This document shows positions 36,937 through 45,873 of a stretch of DNA of 64,000 bases, piece after piece. The position numbers were made by a program, and so were the translations under genes. Source of the DNA: Bacteroidetes bacterium UBA1947 (GTDB lineage: Bacteria; Bacteroidota; Bacteroidia; Chitinophagales; Chitinophagaceae); assembly GCA_002336915.1 (NCBI GenBank), contig DDET01000055.1, positions 1-64,000 of the forward strand. Direction: 5' to 3'. The notes under the pieces were generated by a model that saw only the letters and a program-made list of their open reading frames with translations, ran no database searches and was not told where the DNA came from. Position 1 is the first letter of the stretch, and the number at the start of each line of letters is the position of its first letter.

Positions 36937-37881
36937 TTATTTCTTCAGGCCTATCTCTCTCAGCCTTTCATCAAGATACTCGCCTGCTGTACAATCCTCG
37001 TATGCTTTTGGATGCGCTTCATCAATGCAACTGTCCAGGCAGGCAAGGCTCATGCTGCTTTTCGGGTGCAGGAAGAATGGTATCGAGAAGCGTGATGTGC
37101 CCCATTTTTCTTTAGGAGGGTTCACTACGCGGTGTGTGGTCGATTTAAGTTTATTGTTGGTAAGGCGCTGCAGCATATCGCCCACATTCACTACTATTTG
37201 TTCAGGCAGTGATGTTACAGGCACCCAGCTGTTATCCTTGTTCAATATCTCCAACCCATCGGCAGAAGCACCTACCAGCAGGGTGATGAGGTTGATATCC
37301 TCATGCTGCTCTGCACGTATGGCCGATTTTGGCTCCTGCGTTATAGGGGGGTAATGTATGGCGCGCAGTATCGAGTTGCCGTTATGTACATACTGATCAA
37401 AGTATTGCTCGTCAAGCCCCAGGTATATAGCTATGGCCTGTAGCAAAGCCGTGCCCGACCTTTCAAAACCTTTATAAGCATGATGCAGTGTTGGGGTGAA
37501 CATGGGTATCTCGTCCACCATAACATTCTCCGGGTACTCGCTCTTCACCAGGTCATCATCAAGCACTTCCTGCCCGAACTGGAAAAACTCTTTCAGGTCC
37601 GGTGCATCCGATCCCTTCGCGTGTTCCCTTCCGAAGGAAGTATAACCCCTTTGCCCCGCCAGCCCTGGTATCTCGTACGATTCTTTTGTCGCTGTTGGCA
37701 AGGCAAAAAATTCCTGCACAAATTGATACAGGTCCGCTACCAGGCTATCGGCTATGCCGTGATTTTTGACAGCCACGAAACCCACTTCTTCATAAGCACT
37801 CCCCAGCTCATTTACAAATTTTTGCTTTAATTCGGGATCATTACTTCTGAAATCTGCCAGGTCAACTACGGGAATGTTCAT
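36937..37881 (-). CDS. 2-oxoglutarate/Fe(II)-dependent oxygenase (isopenicillin N synthase-like)
   Basis: 314 residues. An N-terminal DIOX_N-like region starts NIPVVDLADF, and the double-stranded beta-helix has the iron triad His193-x-Asp195 and His250. Arg264-x-Ser266 binds 2-oxoglutarate, which favours a 2OG oxygenase over a true isopenicillin N synthase. Such enzymes hydroxylate or desaturate small molecules; the substrate is unknown. The ATG is at 37879-37881. Confidence 0.88.
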   Translation of the reverse strand: MNIPVVDLADFRSNDPELKQKFVNELGSAYEEVGFVAVKNHGIADSLVADLYQFVQEFFALPTATKESYEIPGLAGQRGYTSFGREHAKGSDAPDLKEFFQFGQEVLDDDLVKSEYPENVMVDEIPMFTPTLHHAYKGFERSGTALLQAIAIYLGLDEQYFDQYVHNGNSILRAIHYPPITQEPKSAIRAEQHEDINLITLLVGASADGLEILNKDNSWVPVTSLPEQIVVNVGDMLQRLTNNKLKSTTHRVVNPPKEKWGTSRFSIPFFLHPKSSMSLACLDSCIDEAHPKAYEDCTAGEYLDERLREIGLKK

Positions 37882-37991
37882 ACAATTATGCTTATTGCTG
37901 CAAATCTACATAACCCTTGCATAGCTATGCCAATAATGCTGACCGATAAATGTTATGTTTATTTTACCTTTTCACTGAAGAAGAGATAGTG

Positions 37992-38453
37992 CTACTGAAA
38001 AGTGTAGGCCTTGATGTTCTTTATTTCGATGGCGCCTTTCGAGCCTGTAACCCTATAGTATTCATGGAACTTATGCTGATACTCAAAACCTATTATATAG
38101 GTATATCGCTCCTTGCCTTTTTGCAGGATAGGTTTTAAATGTCCGCCGCCTCTTGGCATAGTGAACATCCCGTCTGCATCATTTGGCCCGAAGCTGGCGG
38201 CTATGGAATAAGTGCCCTTATTGCTGTACTCGTTCGTTTTTATCTTAACTGTGAACGTGAAATGATTGAGTGGATCATCGTTAACCGCCATACTATCGGC
38301 AGTAACCACAGTACCGGCCGGCGGCGGGGTATATTGGTCTATATCATTTACAGCCAGTAAGCCCGGTTTACGGCTAACATCGGGATCTTTCTTGTCATTG
38401 CATGACCCTAAAACCATTACAGAAAAAGCAGCAAACAGCAGTACACGATTCAT
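37992..38453 (-). CDS. Hypothetical lipoprotein
   Basis: 153 residues with a lipoprotein signal (VMVLGSC, Cys at 18) and a Pro/Thr-rich linker (about 41-52). An all-beta looking C-terminal part contains an HxGGGH-like loop (PRGGGHLKPIL). No family recognised. It lies 110 bp upstream of, on the opposite strand from, the oxygenase's neighbour genes and is divergent from the M49 peptidase gene. Confidence 0.65.
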   Translation of the reverse strand: MNRVLLFAAFSVMVLGSCNDKKDPDVSRKPGLLAVNDIDQYTPPPAGTVVTADSMAVNDDPLNHFTFTVKIKTNEYSNKGTYSIAASFGPNDADGMFTMPRGGGHLKPILQKGKERYTYIIGFEYQHKFHEYYRVTGSKGAIEIKNIKAYTFQ

Positions 38454-38564
38454 CAGGGCGCAAAAATACCTATTAGTAAATTCTCCTCCAATAAATCACC
38501 CCCTTGCTTTGGGCTTTATACATTTATTGGCATACTTTTAAGGCAGGTTTAAATCTTTATAATA

Positions 38565-40658
38565 ATGAATAAGTGGAAAATACCGGTTATGCTTCTAATG
38601 GGCACACAAATAATAGCCGGCTGCAATAGCGGCAGCGGCGACAAGTCACCTAAAAACGATACGCTCACTGCAAGTGGTGTAGCCGTAACATACGACAGCA
38701 CCTTCAAGGTAGAGGCGGAAGGCTTTGCCGACCTCCAAATGCTACGCTACGAGGTGCCGGGCTTCAATGAATTAAGCCTGAAACAAAAGCAGCTTGCGTA
38801 CTACCTCTATGAGGCTGCTCTCTGCGGGCGCGATATCATCTACGACCAGAAGAGTAAGCATGGCTTGCTGCTGCGCAAAACCATAGAGACCATCTACGGA
38901 ACCTATAAGGGTGATAAGAACAGCGAAGACTGGAAAAAATTTGAAGTTTATTGTGGCCGTTTTTGGTTCAGCAACGGTAACCATCACCACTACGGCAATC
39001 AAAAGTTCATCCCCGAATGTTCGTATGAATATTTCGCGACGATCCTGCAGGCCAGCGATACAGCACAACTGCCCAAAAATCAAGGTGAAAATGTCACCGC
39101 CTTCCTGGCGAGGATAAAGCCATTGGTATACGATATGAAGGTTGAGCCCATGGTTGTTGACCAGCGGCCCAACATAGACAATGTGAAAAATTCTTCTAAC
39201 AATTTTTACGAAGGTGTAACACAGAAAGAAGTGGAAGCCTTTTATGCAAAATTTGATACTAAGGGCAATGCGCCTTCCTGGGGACTGAACAGCAAGCTGA
39301 TGAAGGACGAAAAAGGACAGATTGTGGAGAAGGTCTGGAAGGTAGGTGGCATGTACACTGCCTCGATCGAAAAGATCGTTAGCTGGCTGGAGAAAGCCTC
39401 GAAAGTCGCCGAGAATGATGCACAGAAGAAGGCGCTCGACCTGCTGGTACAATACTACCGCACCGGCGACCTGAAGACTTTCGACGATTACAGCATAGCC
39501 TGGGTGGGCGATGTAGATTCACGTCTTGATGCGGTAAACGGCTTCATAGAAGTATACCTGGATGCCATAGGCAAAAAAGGCAGCTTCGAAAGTACTGTGT
39601 CAATGAAAGATATGGAGGAGACCAAGCGTATTAAAGCCATAGCCGACCAGGCACAATGGTTTGAAGACCACTCGCCGATAATGGACGAGCACAAAAAGAA
39701 AAGCGTAAAAGGTATAACGGCTAAAGCGATAACAGTAATTGTGGAAAGTGGCGACGCTGCACCAAGTACCCCCATAGGCATCAATCTGCCGAATGCCGAC
39801 TGGATACGTGCAGAGCACGGATCTAAATCAGTTTCACTAAGCAATATCGTGCATTCATACAATGTCGCCAGCGCTAAGAGCGGCCTTCTTGAGGAATTCG
39901 CAGTAAACGATACCGTACTACAGCGTATGAAACAGTACGGCAACCTGTCCTCGGGCCTGCACACCGATATGCATGAATGTATAGGTCACGCTTCCGGCAA
40001 GATCGATTCAGGTGTTGAGACTACGGATAAAACCTTAAAAAATTATGCATCCTGCCTCGAGGAGGCGCGTGCCGACCTGGTTGGCTTGTATTATATACTC
40101 GACCAGAAGCTGGTAGACATAGGTGTAATGCCCTCGCTTGAAGTAGGTAAAGCGGGCTACGACAACTATATGATGAACGGCTTGATGACCCAGCTCACCC
40201 GCCTGAAACTGGGCGACAATGTAGAAGAAGCACATATGCGCAACCGCCAGTTGATAGCACGCTGGGCTTATGAGCATGGAAAGAAGGATAATGTAGTGGC
40301 CTTTGTAACAAAGAATAGTAAGACTTACGTACAGGTAAATGATTACAACAAGCTACGTGACCTCTTCGGCCAATTGCTAAGGGAGATACAACGCGTAAAA
40401 TCGCAAGGCGATTTCAAAGCAGGCAAGAACCTCGTGGAAACATATGGTGTGAAGGTAGACCAGAAACTGCATAAGGAAATACTGGAGCGCTATGCGAAGC
40501 TGAATGTAAAACCTTACAGGGGCTTCATACAGCCGCGCCTTGTTCCGGTTATGCAGGGTGACAGCATTACTGATGTAAAAGTAGAGTACCCTGAAAGCTT
40601 CTACCAGCAAATGATGGAGTACGCTAAGAAATATAGCTATCTGCCCGTAATGAACTAA
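38565..40658 (+). CDS. M49-family metallopeptidase (dipeptidyl-peptidase III-like), lipoprotein
   Basis: 697 residues. The zinc motif HECIGH is at 470-475 and the third ligand Glu is in EEARAD at 499-504, the M49 pattern HExxGH...EExxAD. This family removes dipeptides from N-termini. A lipoprotein signal (IIAGC, Cys20) sends it to the envelope, unlike cytosolic eukaryotic DPP III. Peptide import systems in the window belong to the other composition half, so a link cannot be assumed. A TACTTTTA box lies about 30 bp upstream. Confidence 0.88.
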   Translation: MNKWKIPVMLLMGTQIIAGCNSGSGDKSPKNDTLTASGVAVTYDSTFKVEAEGFADLQMLRYEVPGFNELSLKQKQLAYYLYEAALCGRDIIYDQKSKHGLLLRKTIETIYGTYKGDKNSEDWKKFEVYCGRFWFSNGNHHHYGNQKFIPECSYEYFATILQASDTAQLPKNQGENVTAFLARIKPLVYDMKVEPMVVDQRPNIDNVKNSSNNFYEGVTQKEVEAFYAKFDTKGNAPSWGLNSKLMKDEKGQIVEKVWKVGGMYTASIEKIVSWLEKASKVAENDAQKKALDLLVQYYRTGDLKTFDDYSIAWVGDVDSRLDAVNGFIEVYLDAIGKKGSFESTVSMKDMEETKRIKAIADQAQWFEDHSPIMDEHKKKSVKGITAKAITVIVESGDAAPSTPIGINLPNADWIRAEHGSKSVSLSNIVHSYNVASAKSGLLEEFAVNDTVLQRMKQYGNLSSGLHTDMHECIGHASGKIDSGVETTDKTLKNYASCLEEARADLVGLYYILDQKLVDIGVMPSLEVGKAGYDNYMMNGLMTQLTRLKLGDNVEEAHMRNRQLIARWAYEHGKKDNVVAFVTKNSKTYVQVNDYNKLRDLFGQLLREIQRVKSQGDFKAGKNLVETYGVKVDQKLHKEILERYAKLNVKPYRGFIQPRLVPVMQGDSITDVKVEYPESFYQQMMEYAKKYSYLPVMN

Positions 40659-40680
40659 TTAAGTAATAAATGAGTTTTAA

Positions 40681-40712
40681 GACGTCCCGCCCTCAGCGGG
40701 ACGTCTTTTTTG
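40681..40712 (+). terminator. Terminator after the M49 gene
   Basis: Stem GACGTCCCGC / GCGGGACGTC (40681-40690 with 40696-40705) followed by six T residues. Confidence 0.9.
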
Positions 40713-40790
40713 TGCAATGTTAAAAATAGCTTATCTATTATTTAAGGCAGGCTTAACACTGGCTTCGTTTCTTGCATCAAAACAATTCAT

Positions 40791-41222
40791 ATGCAATACG
40801 AACAGGTACATAGCATGGTGGATACGATTTTTGCATTGTATGAGGAGTATGGCAATAAAGCATATAATGGTAATGCTACAATGCTCATGCACATGATGAA
40901 ATGTGCGCAGATGGTTGAGGCTGAAGGATACGATGATGAGATGGTGGTTGCTGCTTTCCTGCACGATATCGGGCCCTTCCTGCAAATCGCGGGGCACGAT
41001 AAAGTAGTCTCCATGTACTTGCAGGAACTTGGTTTTACCGGTAAAATTGTAAACATCATTTCGGGGAACATTCCCGCTAAACGGTACGTACAGCTATCAC
41101 AATGGAACGAGGCTGCGAAAGATCCGGGAACGCAGGTATGCAGGGAGGATATAGCGCGTATGAAAGAAATCACAGCACGCTATCTTATCTCACAGCTTGA
41201 GTCGCCGATGGCATACGTTTAA
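40791..41222 (+). CDS. HD-domain protein related to PhnZ-type oxygenases
   Basis: 143 residues. The metal ligands HMMKCAQ (His34) and FLHDIG (His57-Asp58), and the layout around them, resemble the phosphonate-degradation HD oxygenase family (PhnZ, TIGR03276). PhnZ uses a Tyr and a Glu in a YGE-like loop for substrate control; here the matching place reads YNGNAT, so the Glu is lost and the chemistry may differ. No phosphonate genes are near. It is short for the family (about 190). Confidence 0.6.
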   Translation: MQYEQVHSMVDTIFALYEEYGNKAYNGNATMLMHMMKCAQMVEAEGYDDEMVVAAFLHDIGPFLQIAGHDKVVSMYLQELGFTGKIVNIISGNIPAKRYVQLSQWNEAAKDPGTQVCREDIARMKEITARYLISQLESPMAYV

Positions 41223-41229
41223 ACCTGGC

Positions 41230-41940
41230 TTACCTCCTGAAGAGGTTTTTTTCTATCCTGCCCATTACCCCTTCCTTATAATTCTTGCTGATGGGTATCC
41301 TGCCTGTTTCCAGCACCACTTCATTCCCGTCAATACTTTGGATCGCGCTCACAGCTACAAGGAACGATTTGTGAATACGGATGAATTGATCTTGCGGAAG
41401 CTGCTCCTGTATGCCTTTAAAGGTCAGGTAACTGACGTGTTTTTTCTGTCTCGTATGTATGATGATGTAGTTCGACATGCCTTCCAGGTACAGGATGTCG
41501 GCCAGTTTTATCTTTTCTATTTTTTGCCCGCTTTTTACAAAGAAGAAATCGTCCGTTGTTTGTCTGCTTTGGTTCCGCTGCAGATATAATTTTTCCTGTG
41601 CTTTCAATGCCGCTTTAAGGAAACGATGAAAGCTTATTGGCTTTAACAGGTAGTCGACTATATCCAGTTCATATCCTTCAATAGCATATTGCGGATATGC
41701 TGTGGTGAATATGACCAGAGGCTGTACAGGCAGACTTTTCAGGAAATCTATACCGGTAAGTTTGGGCATTTGTATATCCAGGAATATCAGGTCCACCTGT
41801 TCTTTACTGAGCCATGCAGAGGCCTCCACTGCATTCTTGCAATCGGCAACCGGGTTCAGGAAATCTATTTCCCGTATATGCTCCAGCAGGCCCTGCCTTG
41901 CTACAGGCTCATCATCTACTACCAGGCAGTTAATAATCAT
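41230..41940 (-). CDS. LytTR-family response regulator
   Basis: 236 residues: receiver domain (1-120) with phospho-acceptor Asp55 in LIFLDIQMPK, and a LytTR DNA-binding domain (about 140-232). Overlaps the kinase gene by 11 bp; the two form a two-component system. Target genes are unknown. Confidence 0.93.
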   Translation of the reverse strand: MIINCLVVDDEPVARQGLLEHIREIDFLNPVADCKNAVEASAWLSKEQVDLIFLDIQMPKLTGIDFLKSLPVQPLVIFTTAYPQYAIEGYELDIVDYLLKPISFHRFLKAALKAQEKLYLQRNQSRQTTDDFFFVKSGQKIEKIKLADILYLEGMSNYIIIHTRQKKHVSYLTFKGIQEQLPQDQFIRIHKSFLVAVSAIQSIDGNEVVLETGRIPISKNYKEGVMGRIEKNLFRR

Positions 41941-42988
41941 AGTGTATTTTTAAAGTGGTTTCATAAACATCCTCTTTTTGCGCTATCTCCAGTGTATGTT
42001 TATCGGGGTACAAAAGTTCCAGCCTGCGTTTCAGATTTTGTATTCCAAGCCCGCCGCTGTTCATTACAAGTTTTGTATTATTCGTTTTATCGTAGGTATT
42101 GGCTACATATATTGTGAGTTCCGAGCTGCCGTTCACACCCAAAAAAATATGGACCTTATTCTCCGATGCTTCTTTGAAATGAGACACGTGTTTAAAAGCA
42201 TTTTCCACCAATGGCTGTATCAGCAGTGGCGCTATCCTGAAGGAAGGAAATTTTTCATTTATCTGCAACCGTATGTCCGACCCCTGTTCCATACGCATGC
42301 CCTGTATAGCTACATAGTTCTTAAGGTAGGTCAGTTCTTTCCCGATCTCTATTTTATCCGATGTGCATTCATAAAGCTGGTACCTAAGCATTTCAGATAA
42401 TTTCTCCATCGATTCCCGCGCCTGGCTGTTCTCCTTGCTGATCTGGAAATAAATGGTGTTCATTACATTGAACAGGAAATGTGGGTTGATCTGTGAGCGT
42501 AAAAAATCCAGCTCGGTGCTTATTTTCTCCTTTTCCACCTCGTGCAGCTTCCGTTCTATACGGAAGCGGTCGGAGATGATCTTCAGTGTTGAAGAACAGG
42601 CTATGGCCAGGAGATTATCCCATACCAATACGCTGATCAATCTAAAGTCATTTTCCCTGCCCTGTATGATAGCCTCACCTGTAATGGCTTTGTTAAGCCC
42701 CCGCATTATGAAAAAACCGGCTATGGTGGACAGGACCACTAATGCAATAAGGGAGCTGATATAAGCGAAAAACCTCCTTTTATACAGCAAACGGGGTATC
42801 AGCGTGTAGGCGGCTATATAAAACCCCGGAGCGCATATCGCCACAAAGAACAATGACCAGGCAAATTGGCTCAATATAGTTTCTTCAGCATCGTAATACG
42901 ATATTAAGACCGACAACACTATAAGCATCCACATGAAAACATGAAGCAGCTTATATTTGAACAGCCATTTTTTGTAATCTATCGTCAT
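41930..42988 (-). CDS. Sensor histidine kinase, LytS/YehU-like (His_kinase, PF06580 type)
   Basis: 352 residues from the ATG at 42986-42988 (five more codons open upstream). Four to five N-terminal membrane helices (to about 140), a coiled-coil linker, the H-box QINPHFLFNVMNTI (phospho-His in NPHF) and a C-terminal ATP-binding region with NxxxH-type LVENAFKHVSHF. It lacks an extracellular sensor domain. Partner of the LytTR regulator. Confidence 0.92.
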   Translation of the reverse strand: MTIDYKKWLFKYKLLHVFMWMLIVLSVLISYYDAEETILSQFAWSLFFVAICAPGFYIAAYTLIPRLLYKRRFFAYISSLIALVVLSTIAGFFIMRGLNKAITGEAIIQGRENDFRLISVLVWDNLLAIACSSTLKIISDRFRIERKLHEVEKEKISTELDFLRSQINPHFLFNVMNTIYFQISKENSQARESMEKLSEMLRYQLYECTSDKIEIGKELTYLKNYVAIQGMRMEQGSDIRLQINEKFPSFRIAPLLIQPLVENAFKHVSHFKEASENKVHIFLGVNGSSELTIYVANTYDKTNNTKLVMNSGGLGIQNLKRRLELLYPDKHTLEIAQKEDVYETTLKIHYDY

Positions 42989-43195
42989 AATTACCAAAAC
43001 CAAATTACGACAAAGGCTTATAGCTTGTATTTTCTTTCATCAAGTAAAAGCATGGCCTTGTCAAGTAGTTATCGCTATTTGCATAAGCCCGGAACAGAGG
43101 CTTGGAATTGTGTATGGGATATCGATAACCGGCTGGTTCTGAGCGTCTTTAGGCAGCTTTAACAAGCCGTAAACCCCTATTAAATATATTAATCG

Positions 43196-43203
43196 TACCT
43201 TTG
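43196..43203 (+). promoter_or_regulatory. -7 box of the helicase gene
   Basis: TACCTTTG, an exact TAnnTTTG match, 72 bp before the ATG; the long leader may carry cold-responsive regulation, as for many RNA helicases, but this is a guess. The -33 element is weak. Confidence 0.5.
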
Positions 43204-43275
43204 TGTCCTGATTGATCGCTGTTTCCTACCTTTTTTAGAATTCACCGGCACATATTTTTAATAATAAATAACATA

Positions 43276-44535
43276 ATGACATTTAAAGAATTGAATTTAA
43301 TAGCTCCTGTATTACAGGCGCTCGAAACTGAAGGATATACACAACCTACGCCCATACAGGAACAAGCTATACCTATCGTAATGGAAAGAAAAGACCTGTT
43401 GGGCTGTGCCCAGACAGGCACCGGGAAGACCGCCGCATTTGCCATACCTATATTGCAGATATTAGATAGCGCTCCGAAAGACAATGGTCATAAGGCCATA
43501 AAATGCCTTATACTTACCCCTACACGCGAATTGGCTATACAAATAGGTGACAGCTTTAAGGCTTATGGCCGTAACCTGCATATCAAGCACACCGTTATCT
43601 TTGGTGGCGTGCCGCAGGGCGCACAGGTACAAGCCCTTAAGCATGGCGTTGATATCCTCATCGCTACACCCGGCCGCCTTATGGATCTTATAGGCCAGAA
43701 ATACATTAGCCTCCGCAATATTGAGATATTTGTGCTTGATGAGGCCGATCGTATGCTGGATATGGGTTTCATACACGACGTAAAGAAAGTAGTAACACAG
43801 CTGCCCGTACAGAGGCAGACCTTGTTCTTCTCGGCTACAATGCCACCCGAGATACAGAAACTCGCTAATACGATTTTGACCAAACCCGAAAAAGTAGAAG
43901 TTACTCCCGCGTCAACAACGGCCGAGACAGTACAGCAGGTTATTTTCTTTGTTGAGAAAAAAGACAAGAAGCAGTTGCTGACGCATGTGCTTTCCGATAA
44001 GAACATCGAAAGGGCTCTTGTATTCACCCGCACCAAGCATGGTGCTGACAAAGTGGTTAAAGACCTTTCAAGGGTTGGTATTACTGCTGAAGCTATACAC
44101 GGTAACAAATCGCAGGGTGCCCGCCAGCGTGCACTCACCAATTTCAAGGCTGCCACCACCCGCGTGCTGGTAGCTACTGATATTGCAGCACGTGGTATCG
44201 ATATCGACGAGCTTTCGCACGTTATCAATTTTGAAATGCCCAACGTACCCGAAACATATGTACACCGTATAGGCCGTACAGGCCGTGCAGGTGCCAGCGG
44301 AATAGCTTATTCATTCTGTGATGAGGAGGAAATGGATGACCTTAAATCTATTCAGAAATTGATAGGCATTAAGATACCGGTTATCGAAAACCACCCATAT
44401 CACATGCTGGCCCCCGGCCTGGTAAAGATCAACCTGCCTAAAAATAAAGAAGTGGTAAGGCGCCCTAATGCTGTGTCAGCATCCTCGGGTGGCAACAAAA
44501 GAAACTTCAATACCAACCGCCGCAGCCGCTGGTAA
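43276..44535 (+). CDS. DEAD-box RNA helicase (RhlE-like)
   Basis: 419 residues with all core motifs: Q motif PTPIQEQAIP, motif I AQTGTGKT (about 46-53), motif II DEAD (about 155), motif III SAT, and motif VI HRIGRTGRAG (about 336). A short basic tail (KRNFNTNRRSRW) is typical of the RhlE group. It unwinds RNA in ribosome assembly and mRNA decay. Confidence 0.94.
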   Translation: MTFKELNLIAPVLQALETEGYTQPTPIQEQAIPIVMERKDLLGCAQTGTGKTAAFAIPILQILDSAPKDNGHKAIKCLILTPTRELAIQIGDSFKAYGRNLHIKHTVIFGGVPQGAQVQALKHGVDILIATPGRLMDLIGQKYISLRNIEIFVLDEADRMLDMGFIHDVKKVVTQLPVQRQTLFFSATMPPEIQKLANTILTKPEKVEVTPASTTAETVQQVIFFVEKKDKKQLLTHVLSDKNIERALVFTRTKHGADKVVKDLSRVGITAEAIHGNKSQGARQRALTNFKAATTRVLVATDIAARGIDIDELSHVINFEMPNVPETYVHRIGRTGRAGASGIAYSFCDEEEMDDLKSIQKLIGIKIPVIENHPYHMLAPGLVKINLPKNKEVVRRPNAVSASSGGNKRNFNTNRRSRW

Positions 44536-44593
44536 TAACCGGTGTCAGCACCCTGCATAGGTGCGGACGCGTTACAAGACTAATCGTTCAAGC

Positions 44594-44630
44594 AAAAAAG
44601 AGTCCTGCCGCATAGCAGGACTCTTTTTTT
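44594..44630. terminator. Bidirectional terminator between convergent genes
   Basis: Stem AAAAAAGAGTCCTGC / GCAGGACTCTTTTTT with a 6-nt loop serves the helicase (plus) and the secreted-protein gene (minus). Confidence 0.92.
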
Positions 44631-44645
44631 GTAAGGTCTTATTGA

Positions 44646-45077
44646 TCATTGCGCCTTGCAGCTCAGGATCACCGGGCTTCCGGCTATGACCCCGCCACCT
44701 CCCATTACTTTTATATCTTCAAAAAATACGCGTGCCTTTGCCTTCGCATATTTTTTCATGATCGTTTTTACCTGTTCGGTCAGTTTGGCCCCATTTACTT
44801 CGTAGGGGCCAAAATAAGCCTGGCCTGTCGATTCTGTTTTATCAGCAGCCAGTATAGATACTTTGTACCCGGTTACCACAAAACCCGGTGATGCCGTCAA
44901 TCTGGGTGCAGCAAGCACGGCCTCCATAGTGGTAGCCGCTTTCTCATCTATGCTGCCCAGTGTTACCACTGCCTCGCCTTTTGCATTAGTTACCTGTGCA
45001 GTTGTAGTTGTGGACAGGCCCAGTATAAAGGCCAATACAATGGTCAGGAATACCGGCACTCTGTTATTGGTGATCAT
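44646..45077 (-). CDS. Small secreted protein, GldM C-terminal-like
   Basis: 143 residues from the ATG at 45075-45077. I prefer this start over a far upstream one because it places a signal peptide first (ending TTTTAQ) and because the longer frame would run through the terminator hairpin at 45188. The mature part has a paralogue next door. The pattern PGFVVTGYKVSIL...YEVNGAKLTE...VFFEDIKVMGGGG resembles the C-terminal domain of GldM, the gliding/T9SS motor shaft. Role unknown. Confidence 0.65.
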   Translation of the reverse strand: MITNNRVPVFLTIVLAFILGLSTTTTAQVTNAKGEAVVTLGSIDEKAATTMEAVLAAPRLTASPGFVVTGYKVSILAADKTESTGQAYFGPYEVNGAKLTEQVKTIMKKYAKAKARVFFEDIKVMGGGGVIAGSPVILSCKAQ

Positions 45078-45187
45078 CTTTATGTGTTTTAAGTGATATA
45101 CGCAGTTTAATGATATAAAAGTAAAAACAAATGCGAAGCAGGCAATAAAATTGGGGCAGAACCTCTTGTATAGGGGAATATCAAAAC

Positions 45188-45218
45188 AAGAAAGTCCCGC
45201 CAGCGGCAGGACTTTCTT
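45188..45218 (-). terminator. Terminator between the two GldM-C-like genes
   Basis: Stem AAGAAAGTCC / GGACTTTCTT with an inner GCC/GGC pairing; followed on the minus strand by a T-rich stretch. It lies 20 bp after the stop of the upstream paralogue. Confidence 0.75.
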
Positions 45219-45237
45219 TATATCCGTCAATTTTTTT

Positions 45238-45645
45238 TTATTGGTCCAGTGTATAAGTTACAGCTGCGCCGTCCATCATGCTACCACCACCCATTACACG
45301 AATGCCGGTTAACAGCAGTTTGGTTTTCTGGTTTGCATGGCTGTTCAAAGTGCCTTTTACTGCTCCGGTTAGCTCGGCGCTGTTGATTGTTACCGGTGCC
45401 ATCAGAACAGTAGCAGCAGCATTGTCCGCCACCAGGGAAATAGTATACCTTGTAACCACATATCCCGGCGCAGCAGCCACCAGGCTGTTCTGTGCTGTTA
45501 TTGCAGCAATGGTACTATGGTTAGCCGTGCTTATGTTGCCTATTGTTACTGCGGGCACATTTTGTGCCATTGCTTTTGTAGATAAACCTAAAATGAACAC
45601 AAGGGCTACCGAGAGGACGAGCGTGATTTTACTTTTTGCAAACAT
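45238..45645 (-). CDS. Small secreted protein, GldM C-terminal-like (paralogue)
   Basis: 135 residues; signal peptide 1-27 (ending AMAQ). Shares with the neighbouring protein the order PGYVVTRYTISL, a central variable loop, SAELTGAVKG and LLLTGIRVMGGG. Tandem duplicates diverged strongly. The last strand motif IRVMGGG is like the IKAxGPDG end of GldM-C. Function unknown. Confidence 0.65.
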   Translation of the reverse strand: MFAKSKITLVLSVALVFILGLSTKAMAQNVPAVTIGNISTANHSTIAAITAQNSLVAAAPGYVVTRYTISLVADNAAATVLMAPVTINSAELTGAVKGTLNSHANQKTKLLLTGIRVMGGGSMMDGAAVTYTLDQ

Positions 45646-45873
45646 GATAAATTAAGTTTTTTGAGGATGAATAAATTTTACTATTCAATATTCAATATTG
45701 ATTTTTGTTTGATTTGTCCCATAAAAATAAGGCAAATATTTAACAGCGACAATAAAGACAGCAAAAACATAGAAAAAGGAGGGGTTAATCCCCTCCCTTT
45801 TTACAAAACTGGCAGATTATCGGTTAAATGTCGCGCGATTCGACCCCTAAGTATCGCAAAAGAGTGGTTTCTA

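Noticed and set aside
45078..45230. Longer start for the first GldM-C-like protein
   Set aside because: The extra codons cross a terminator hairpin and would bury the signal peptide.
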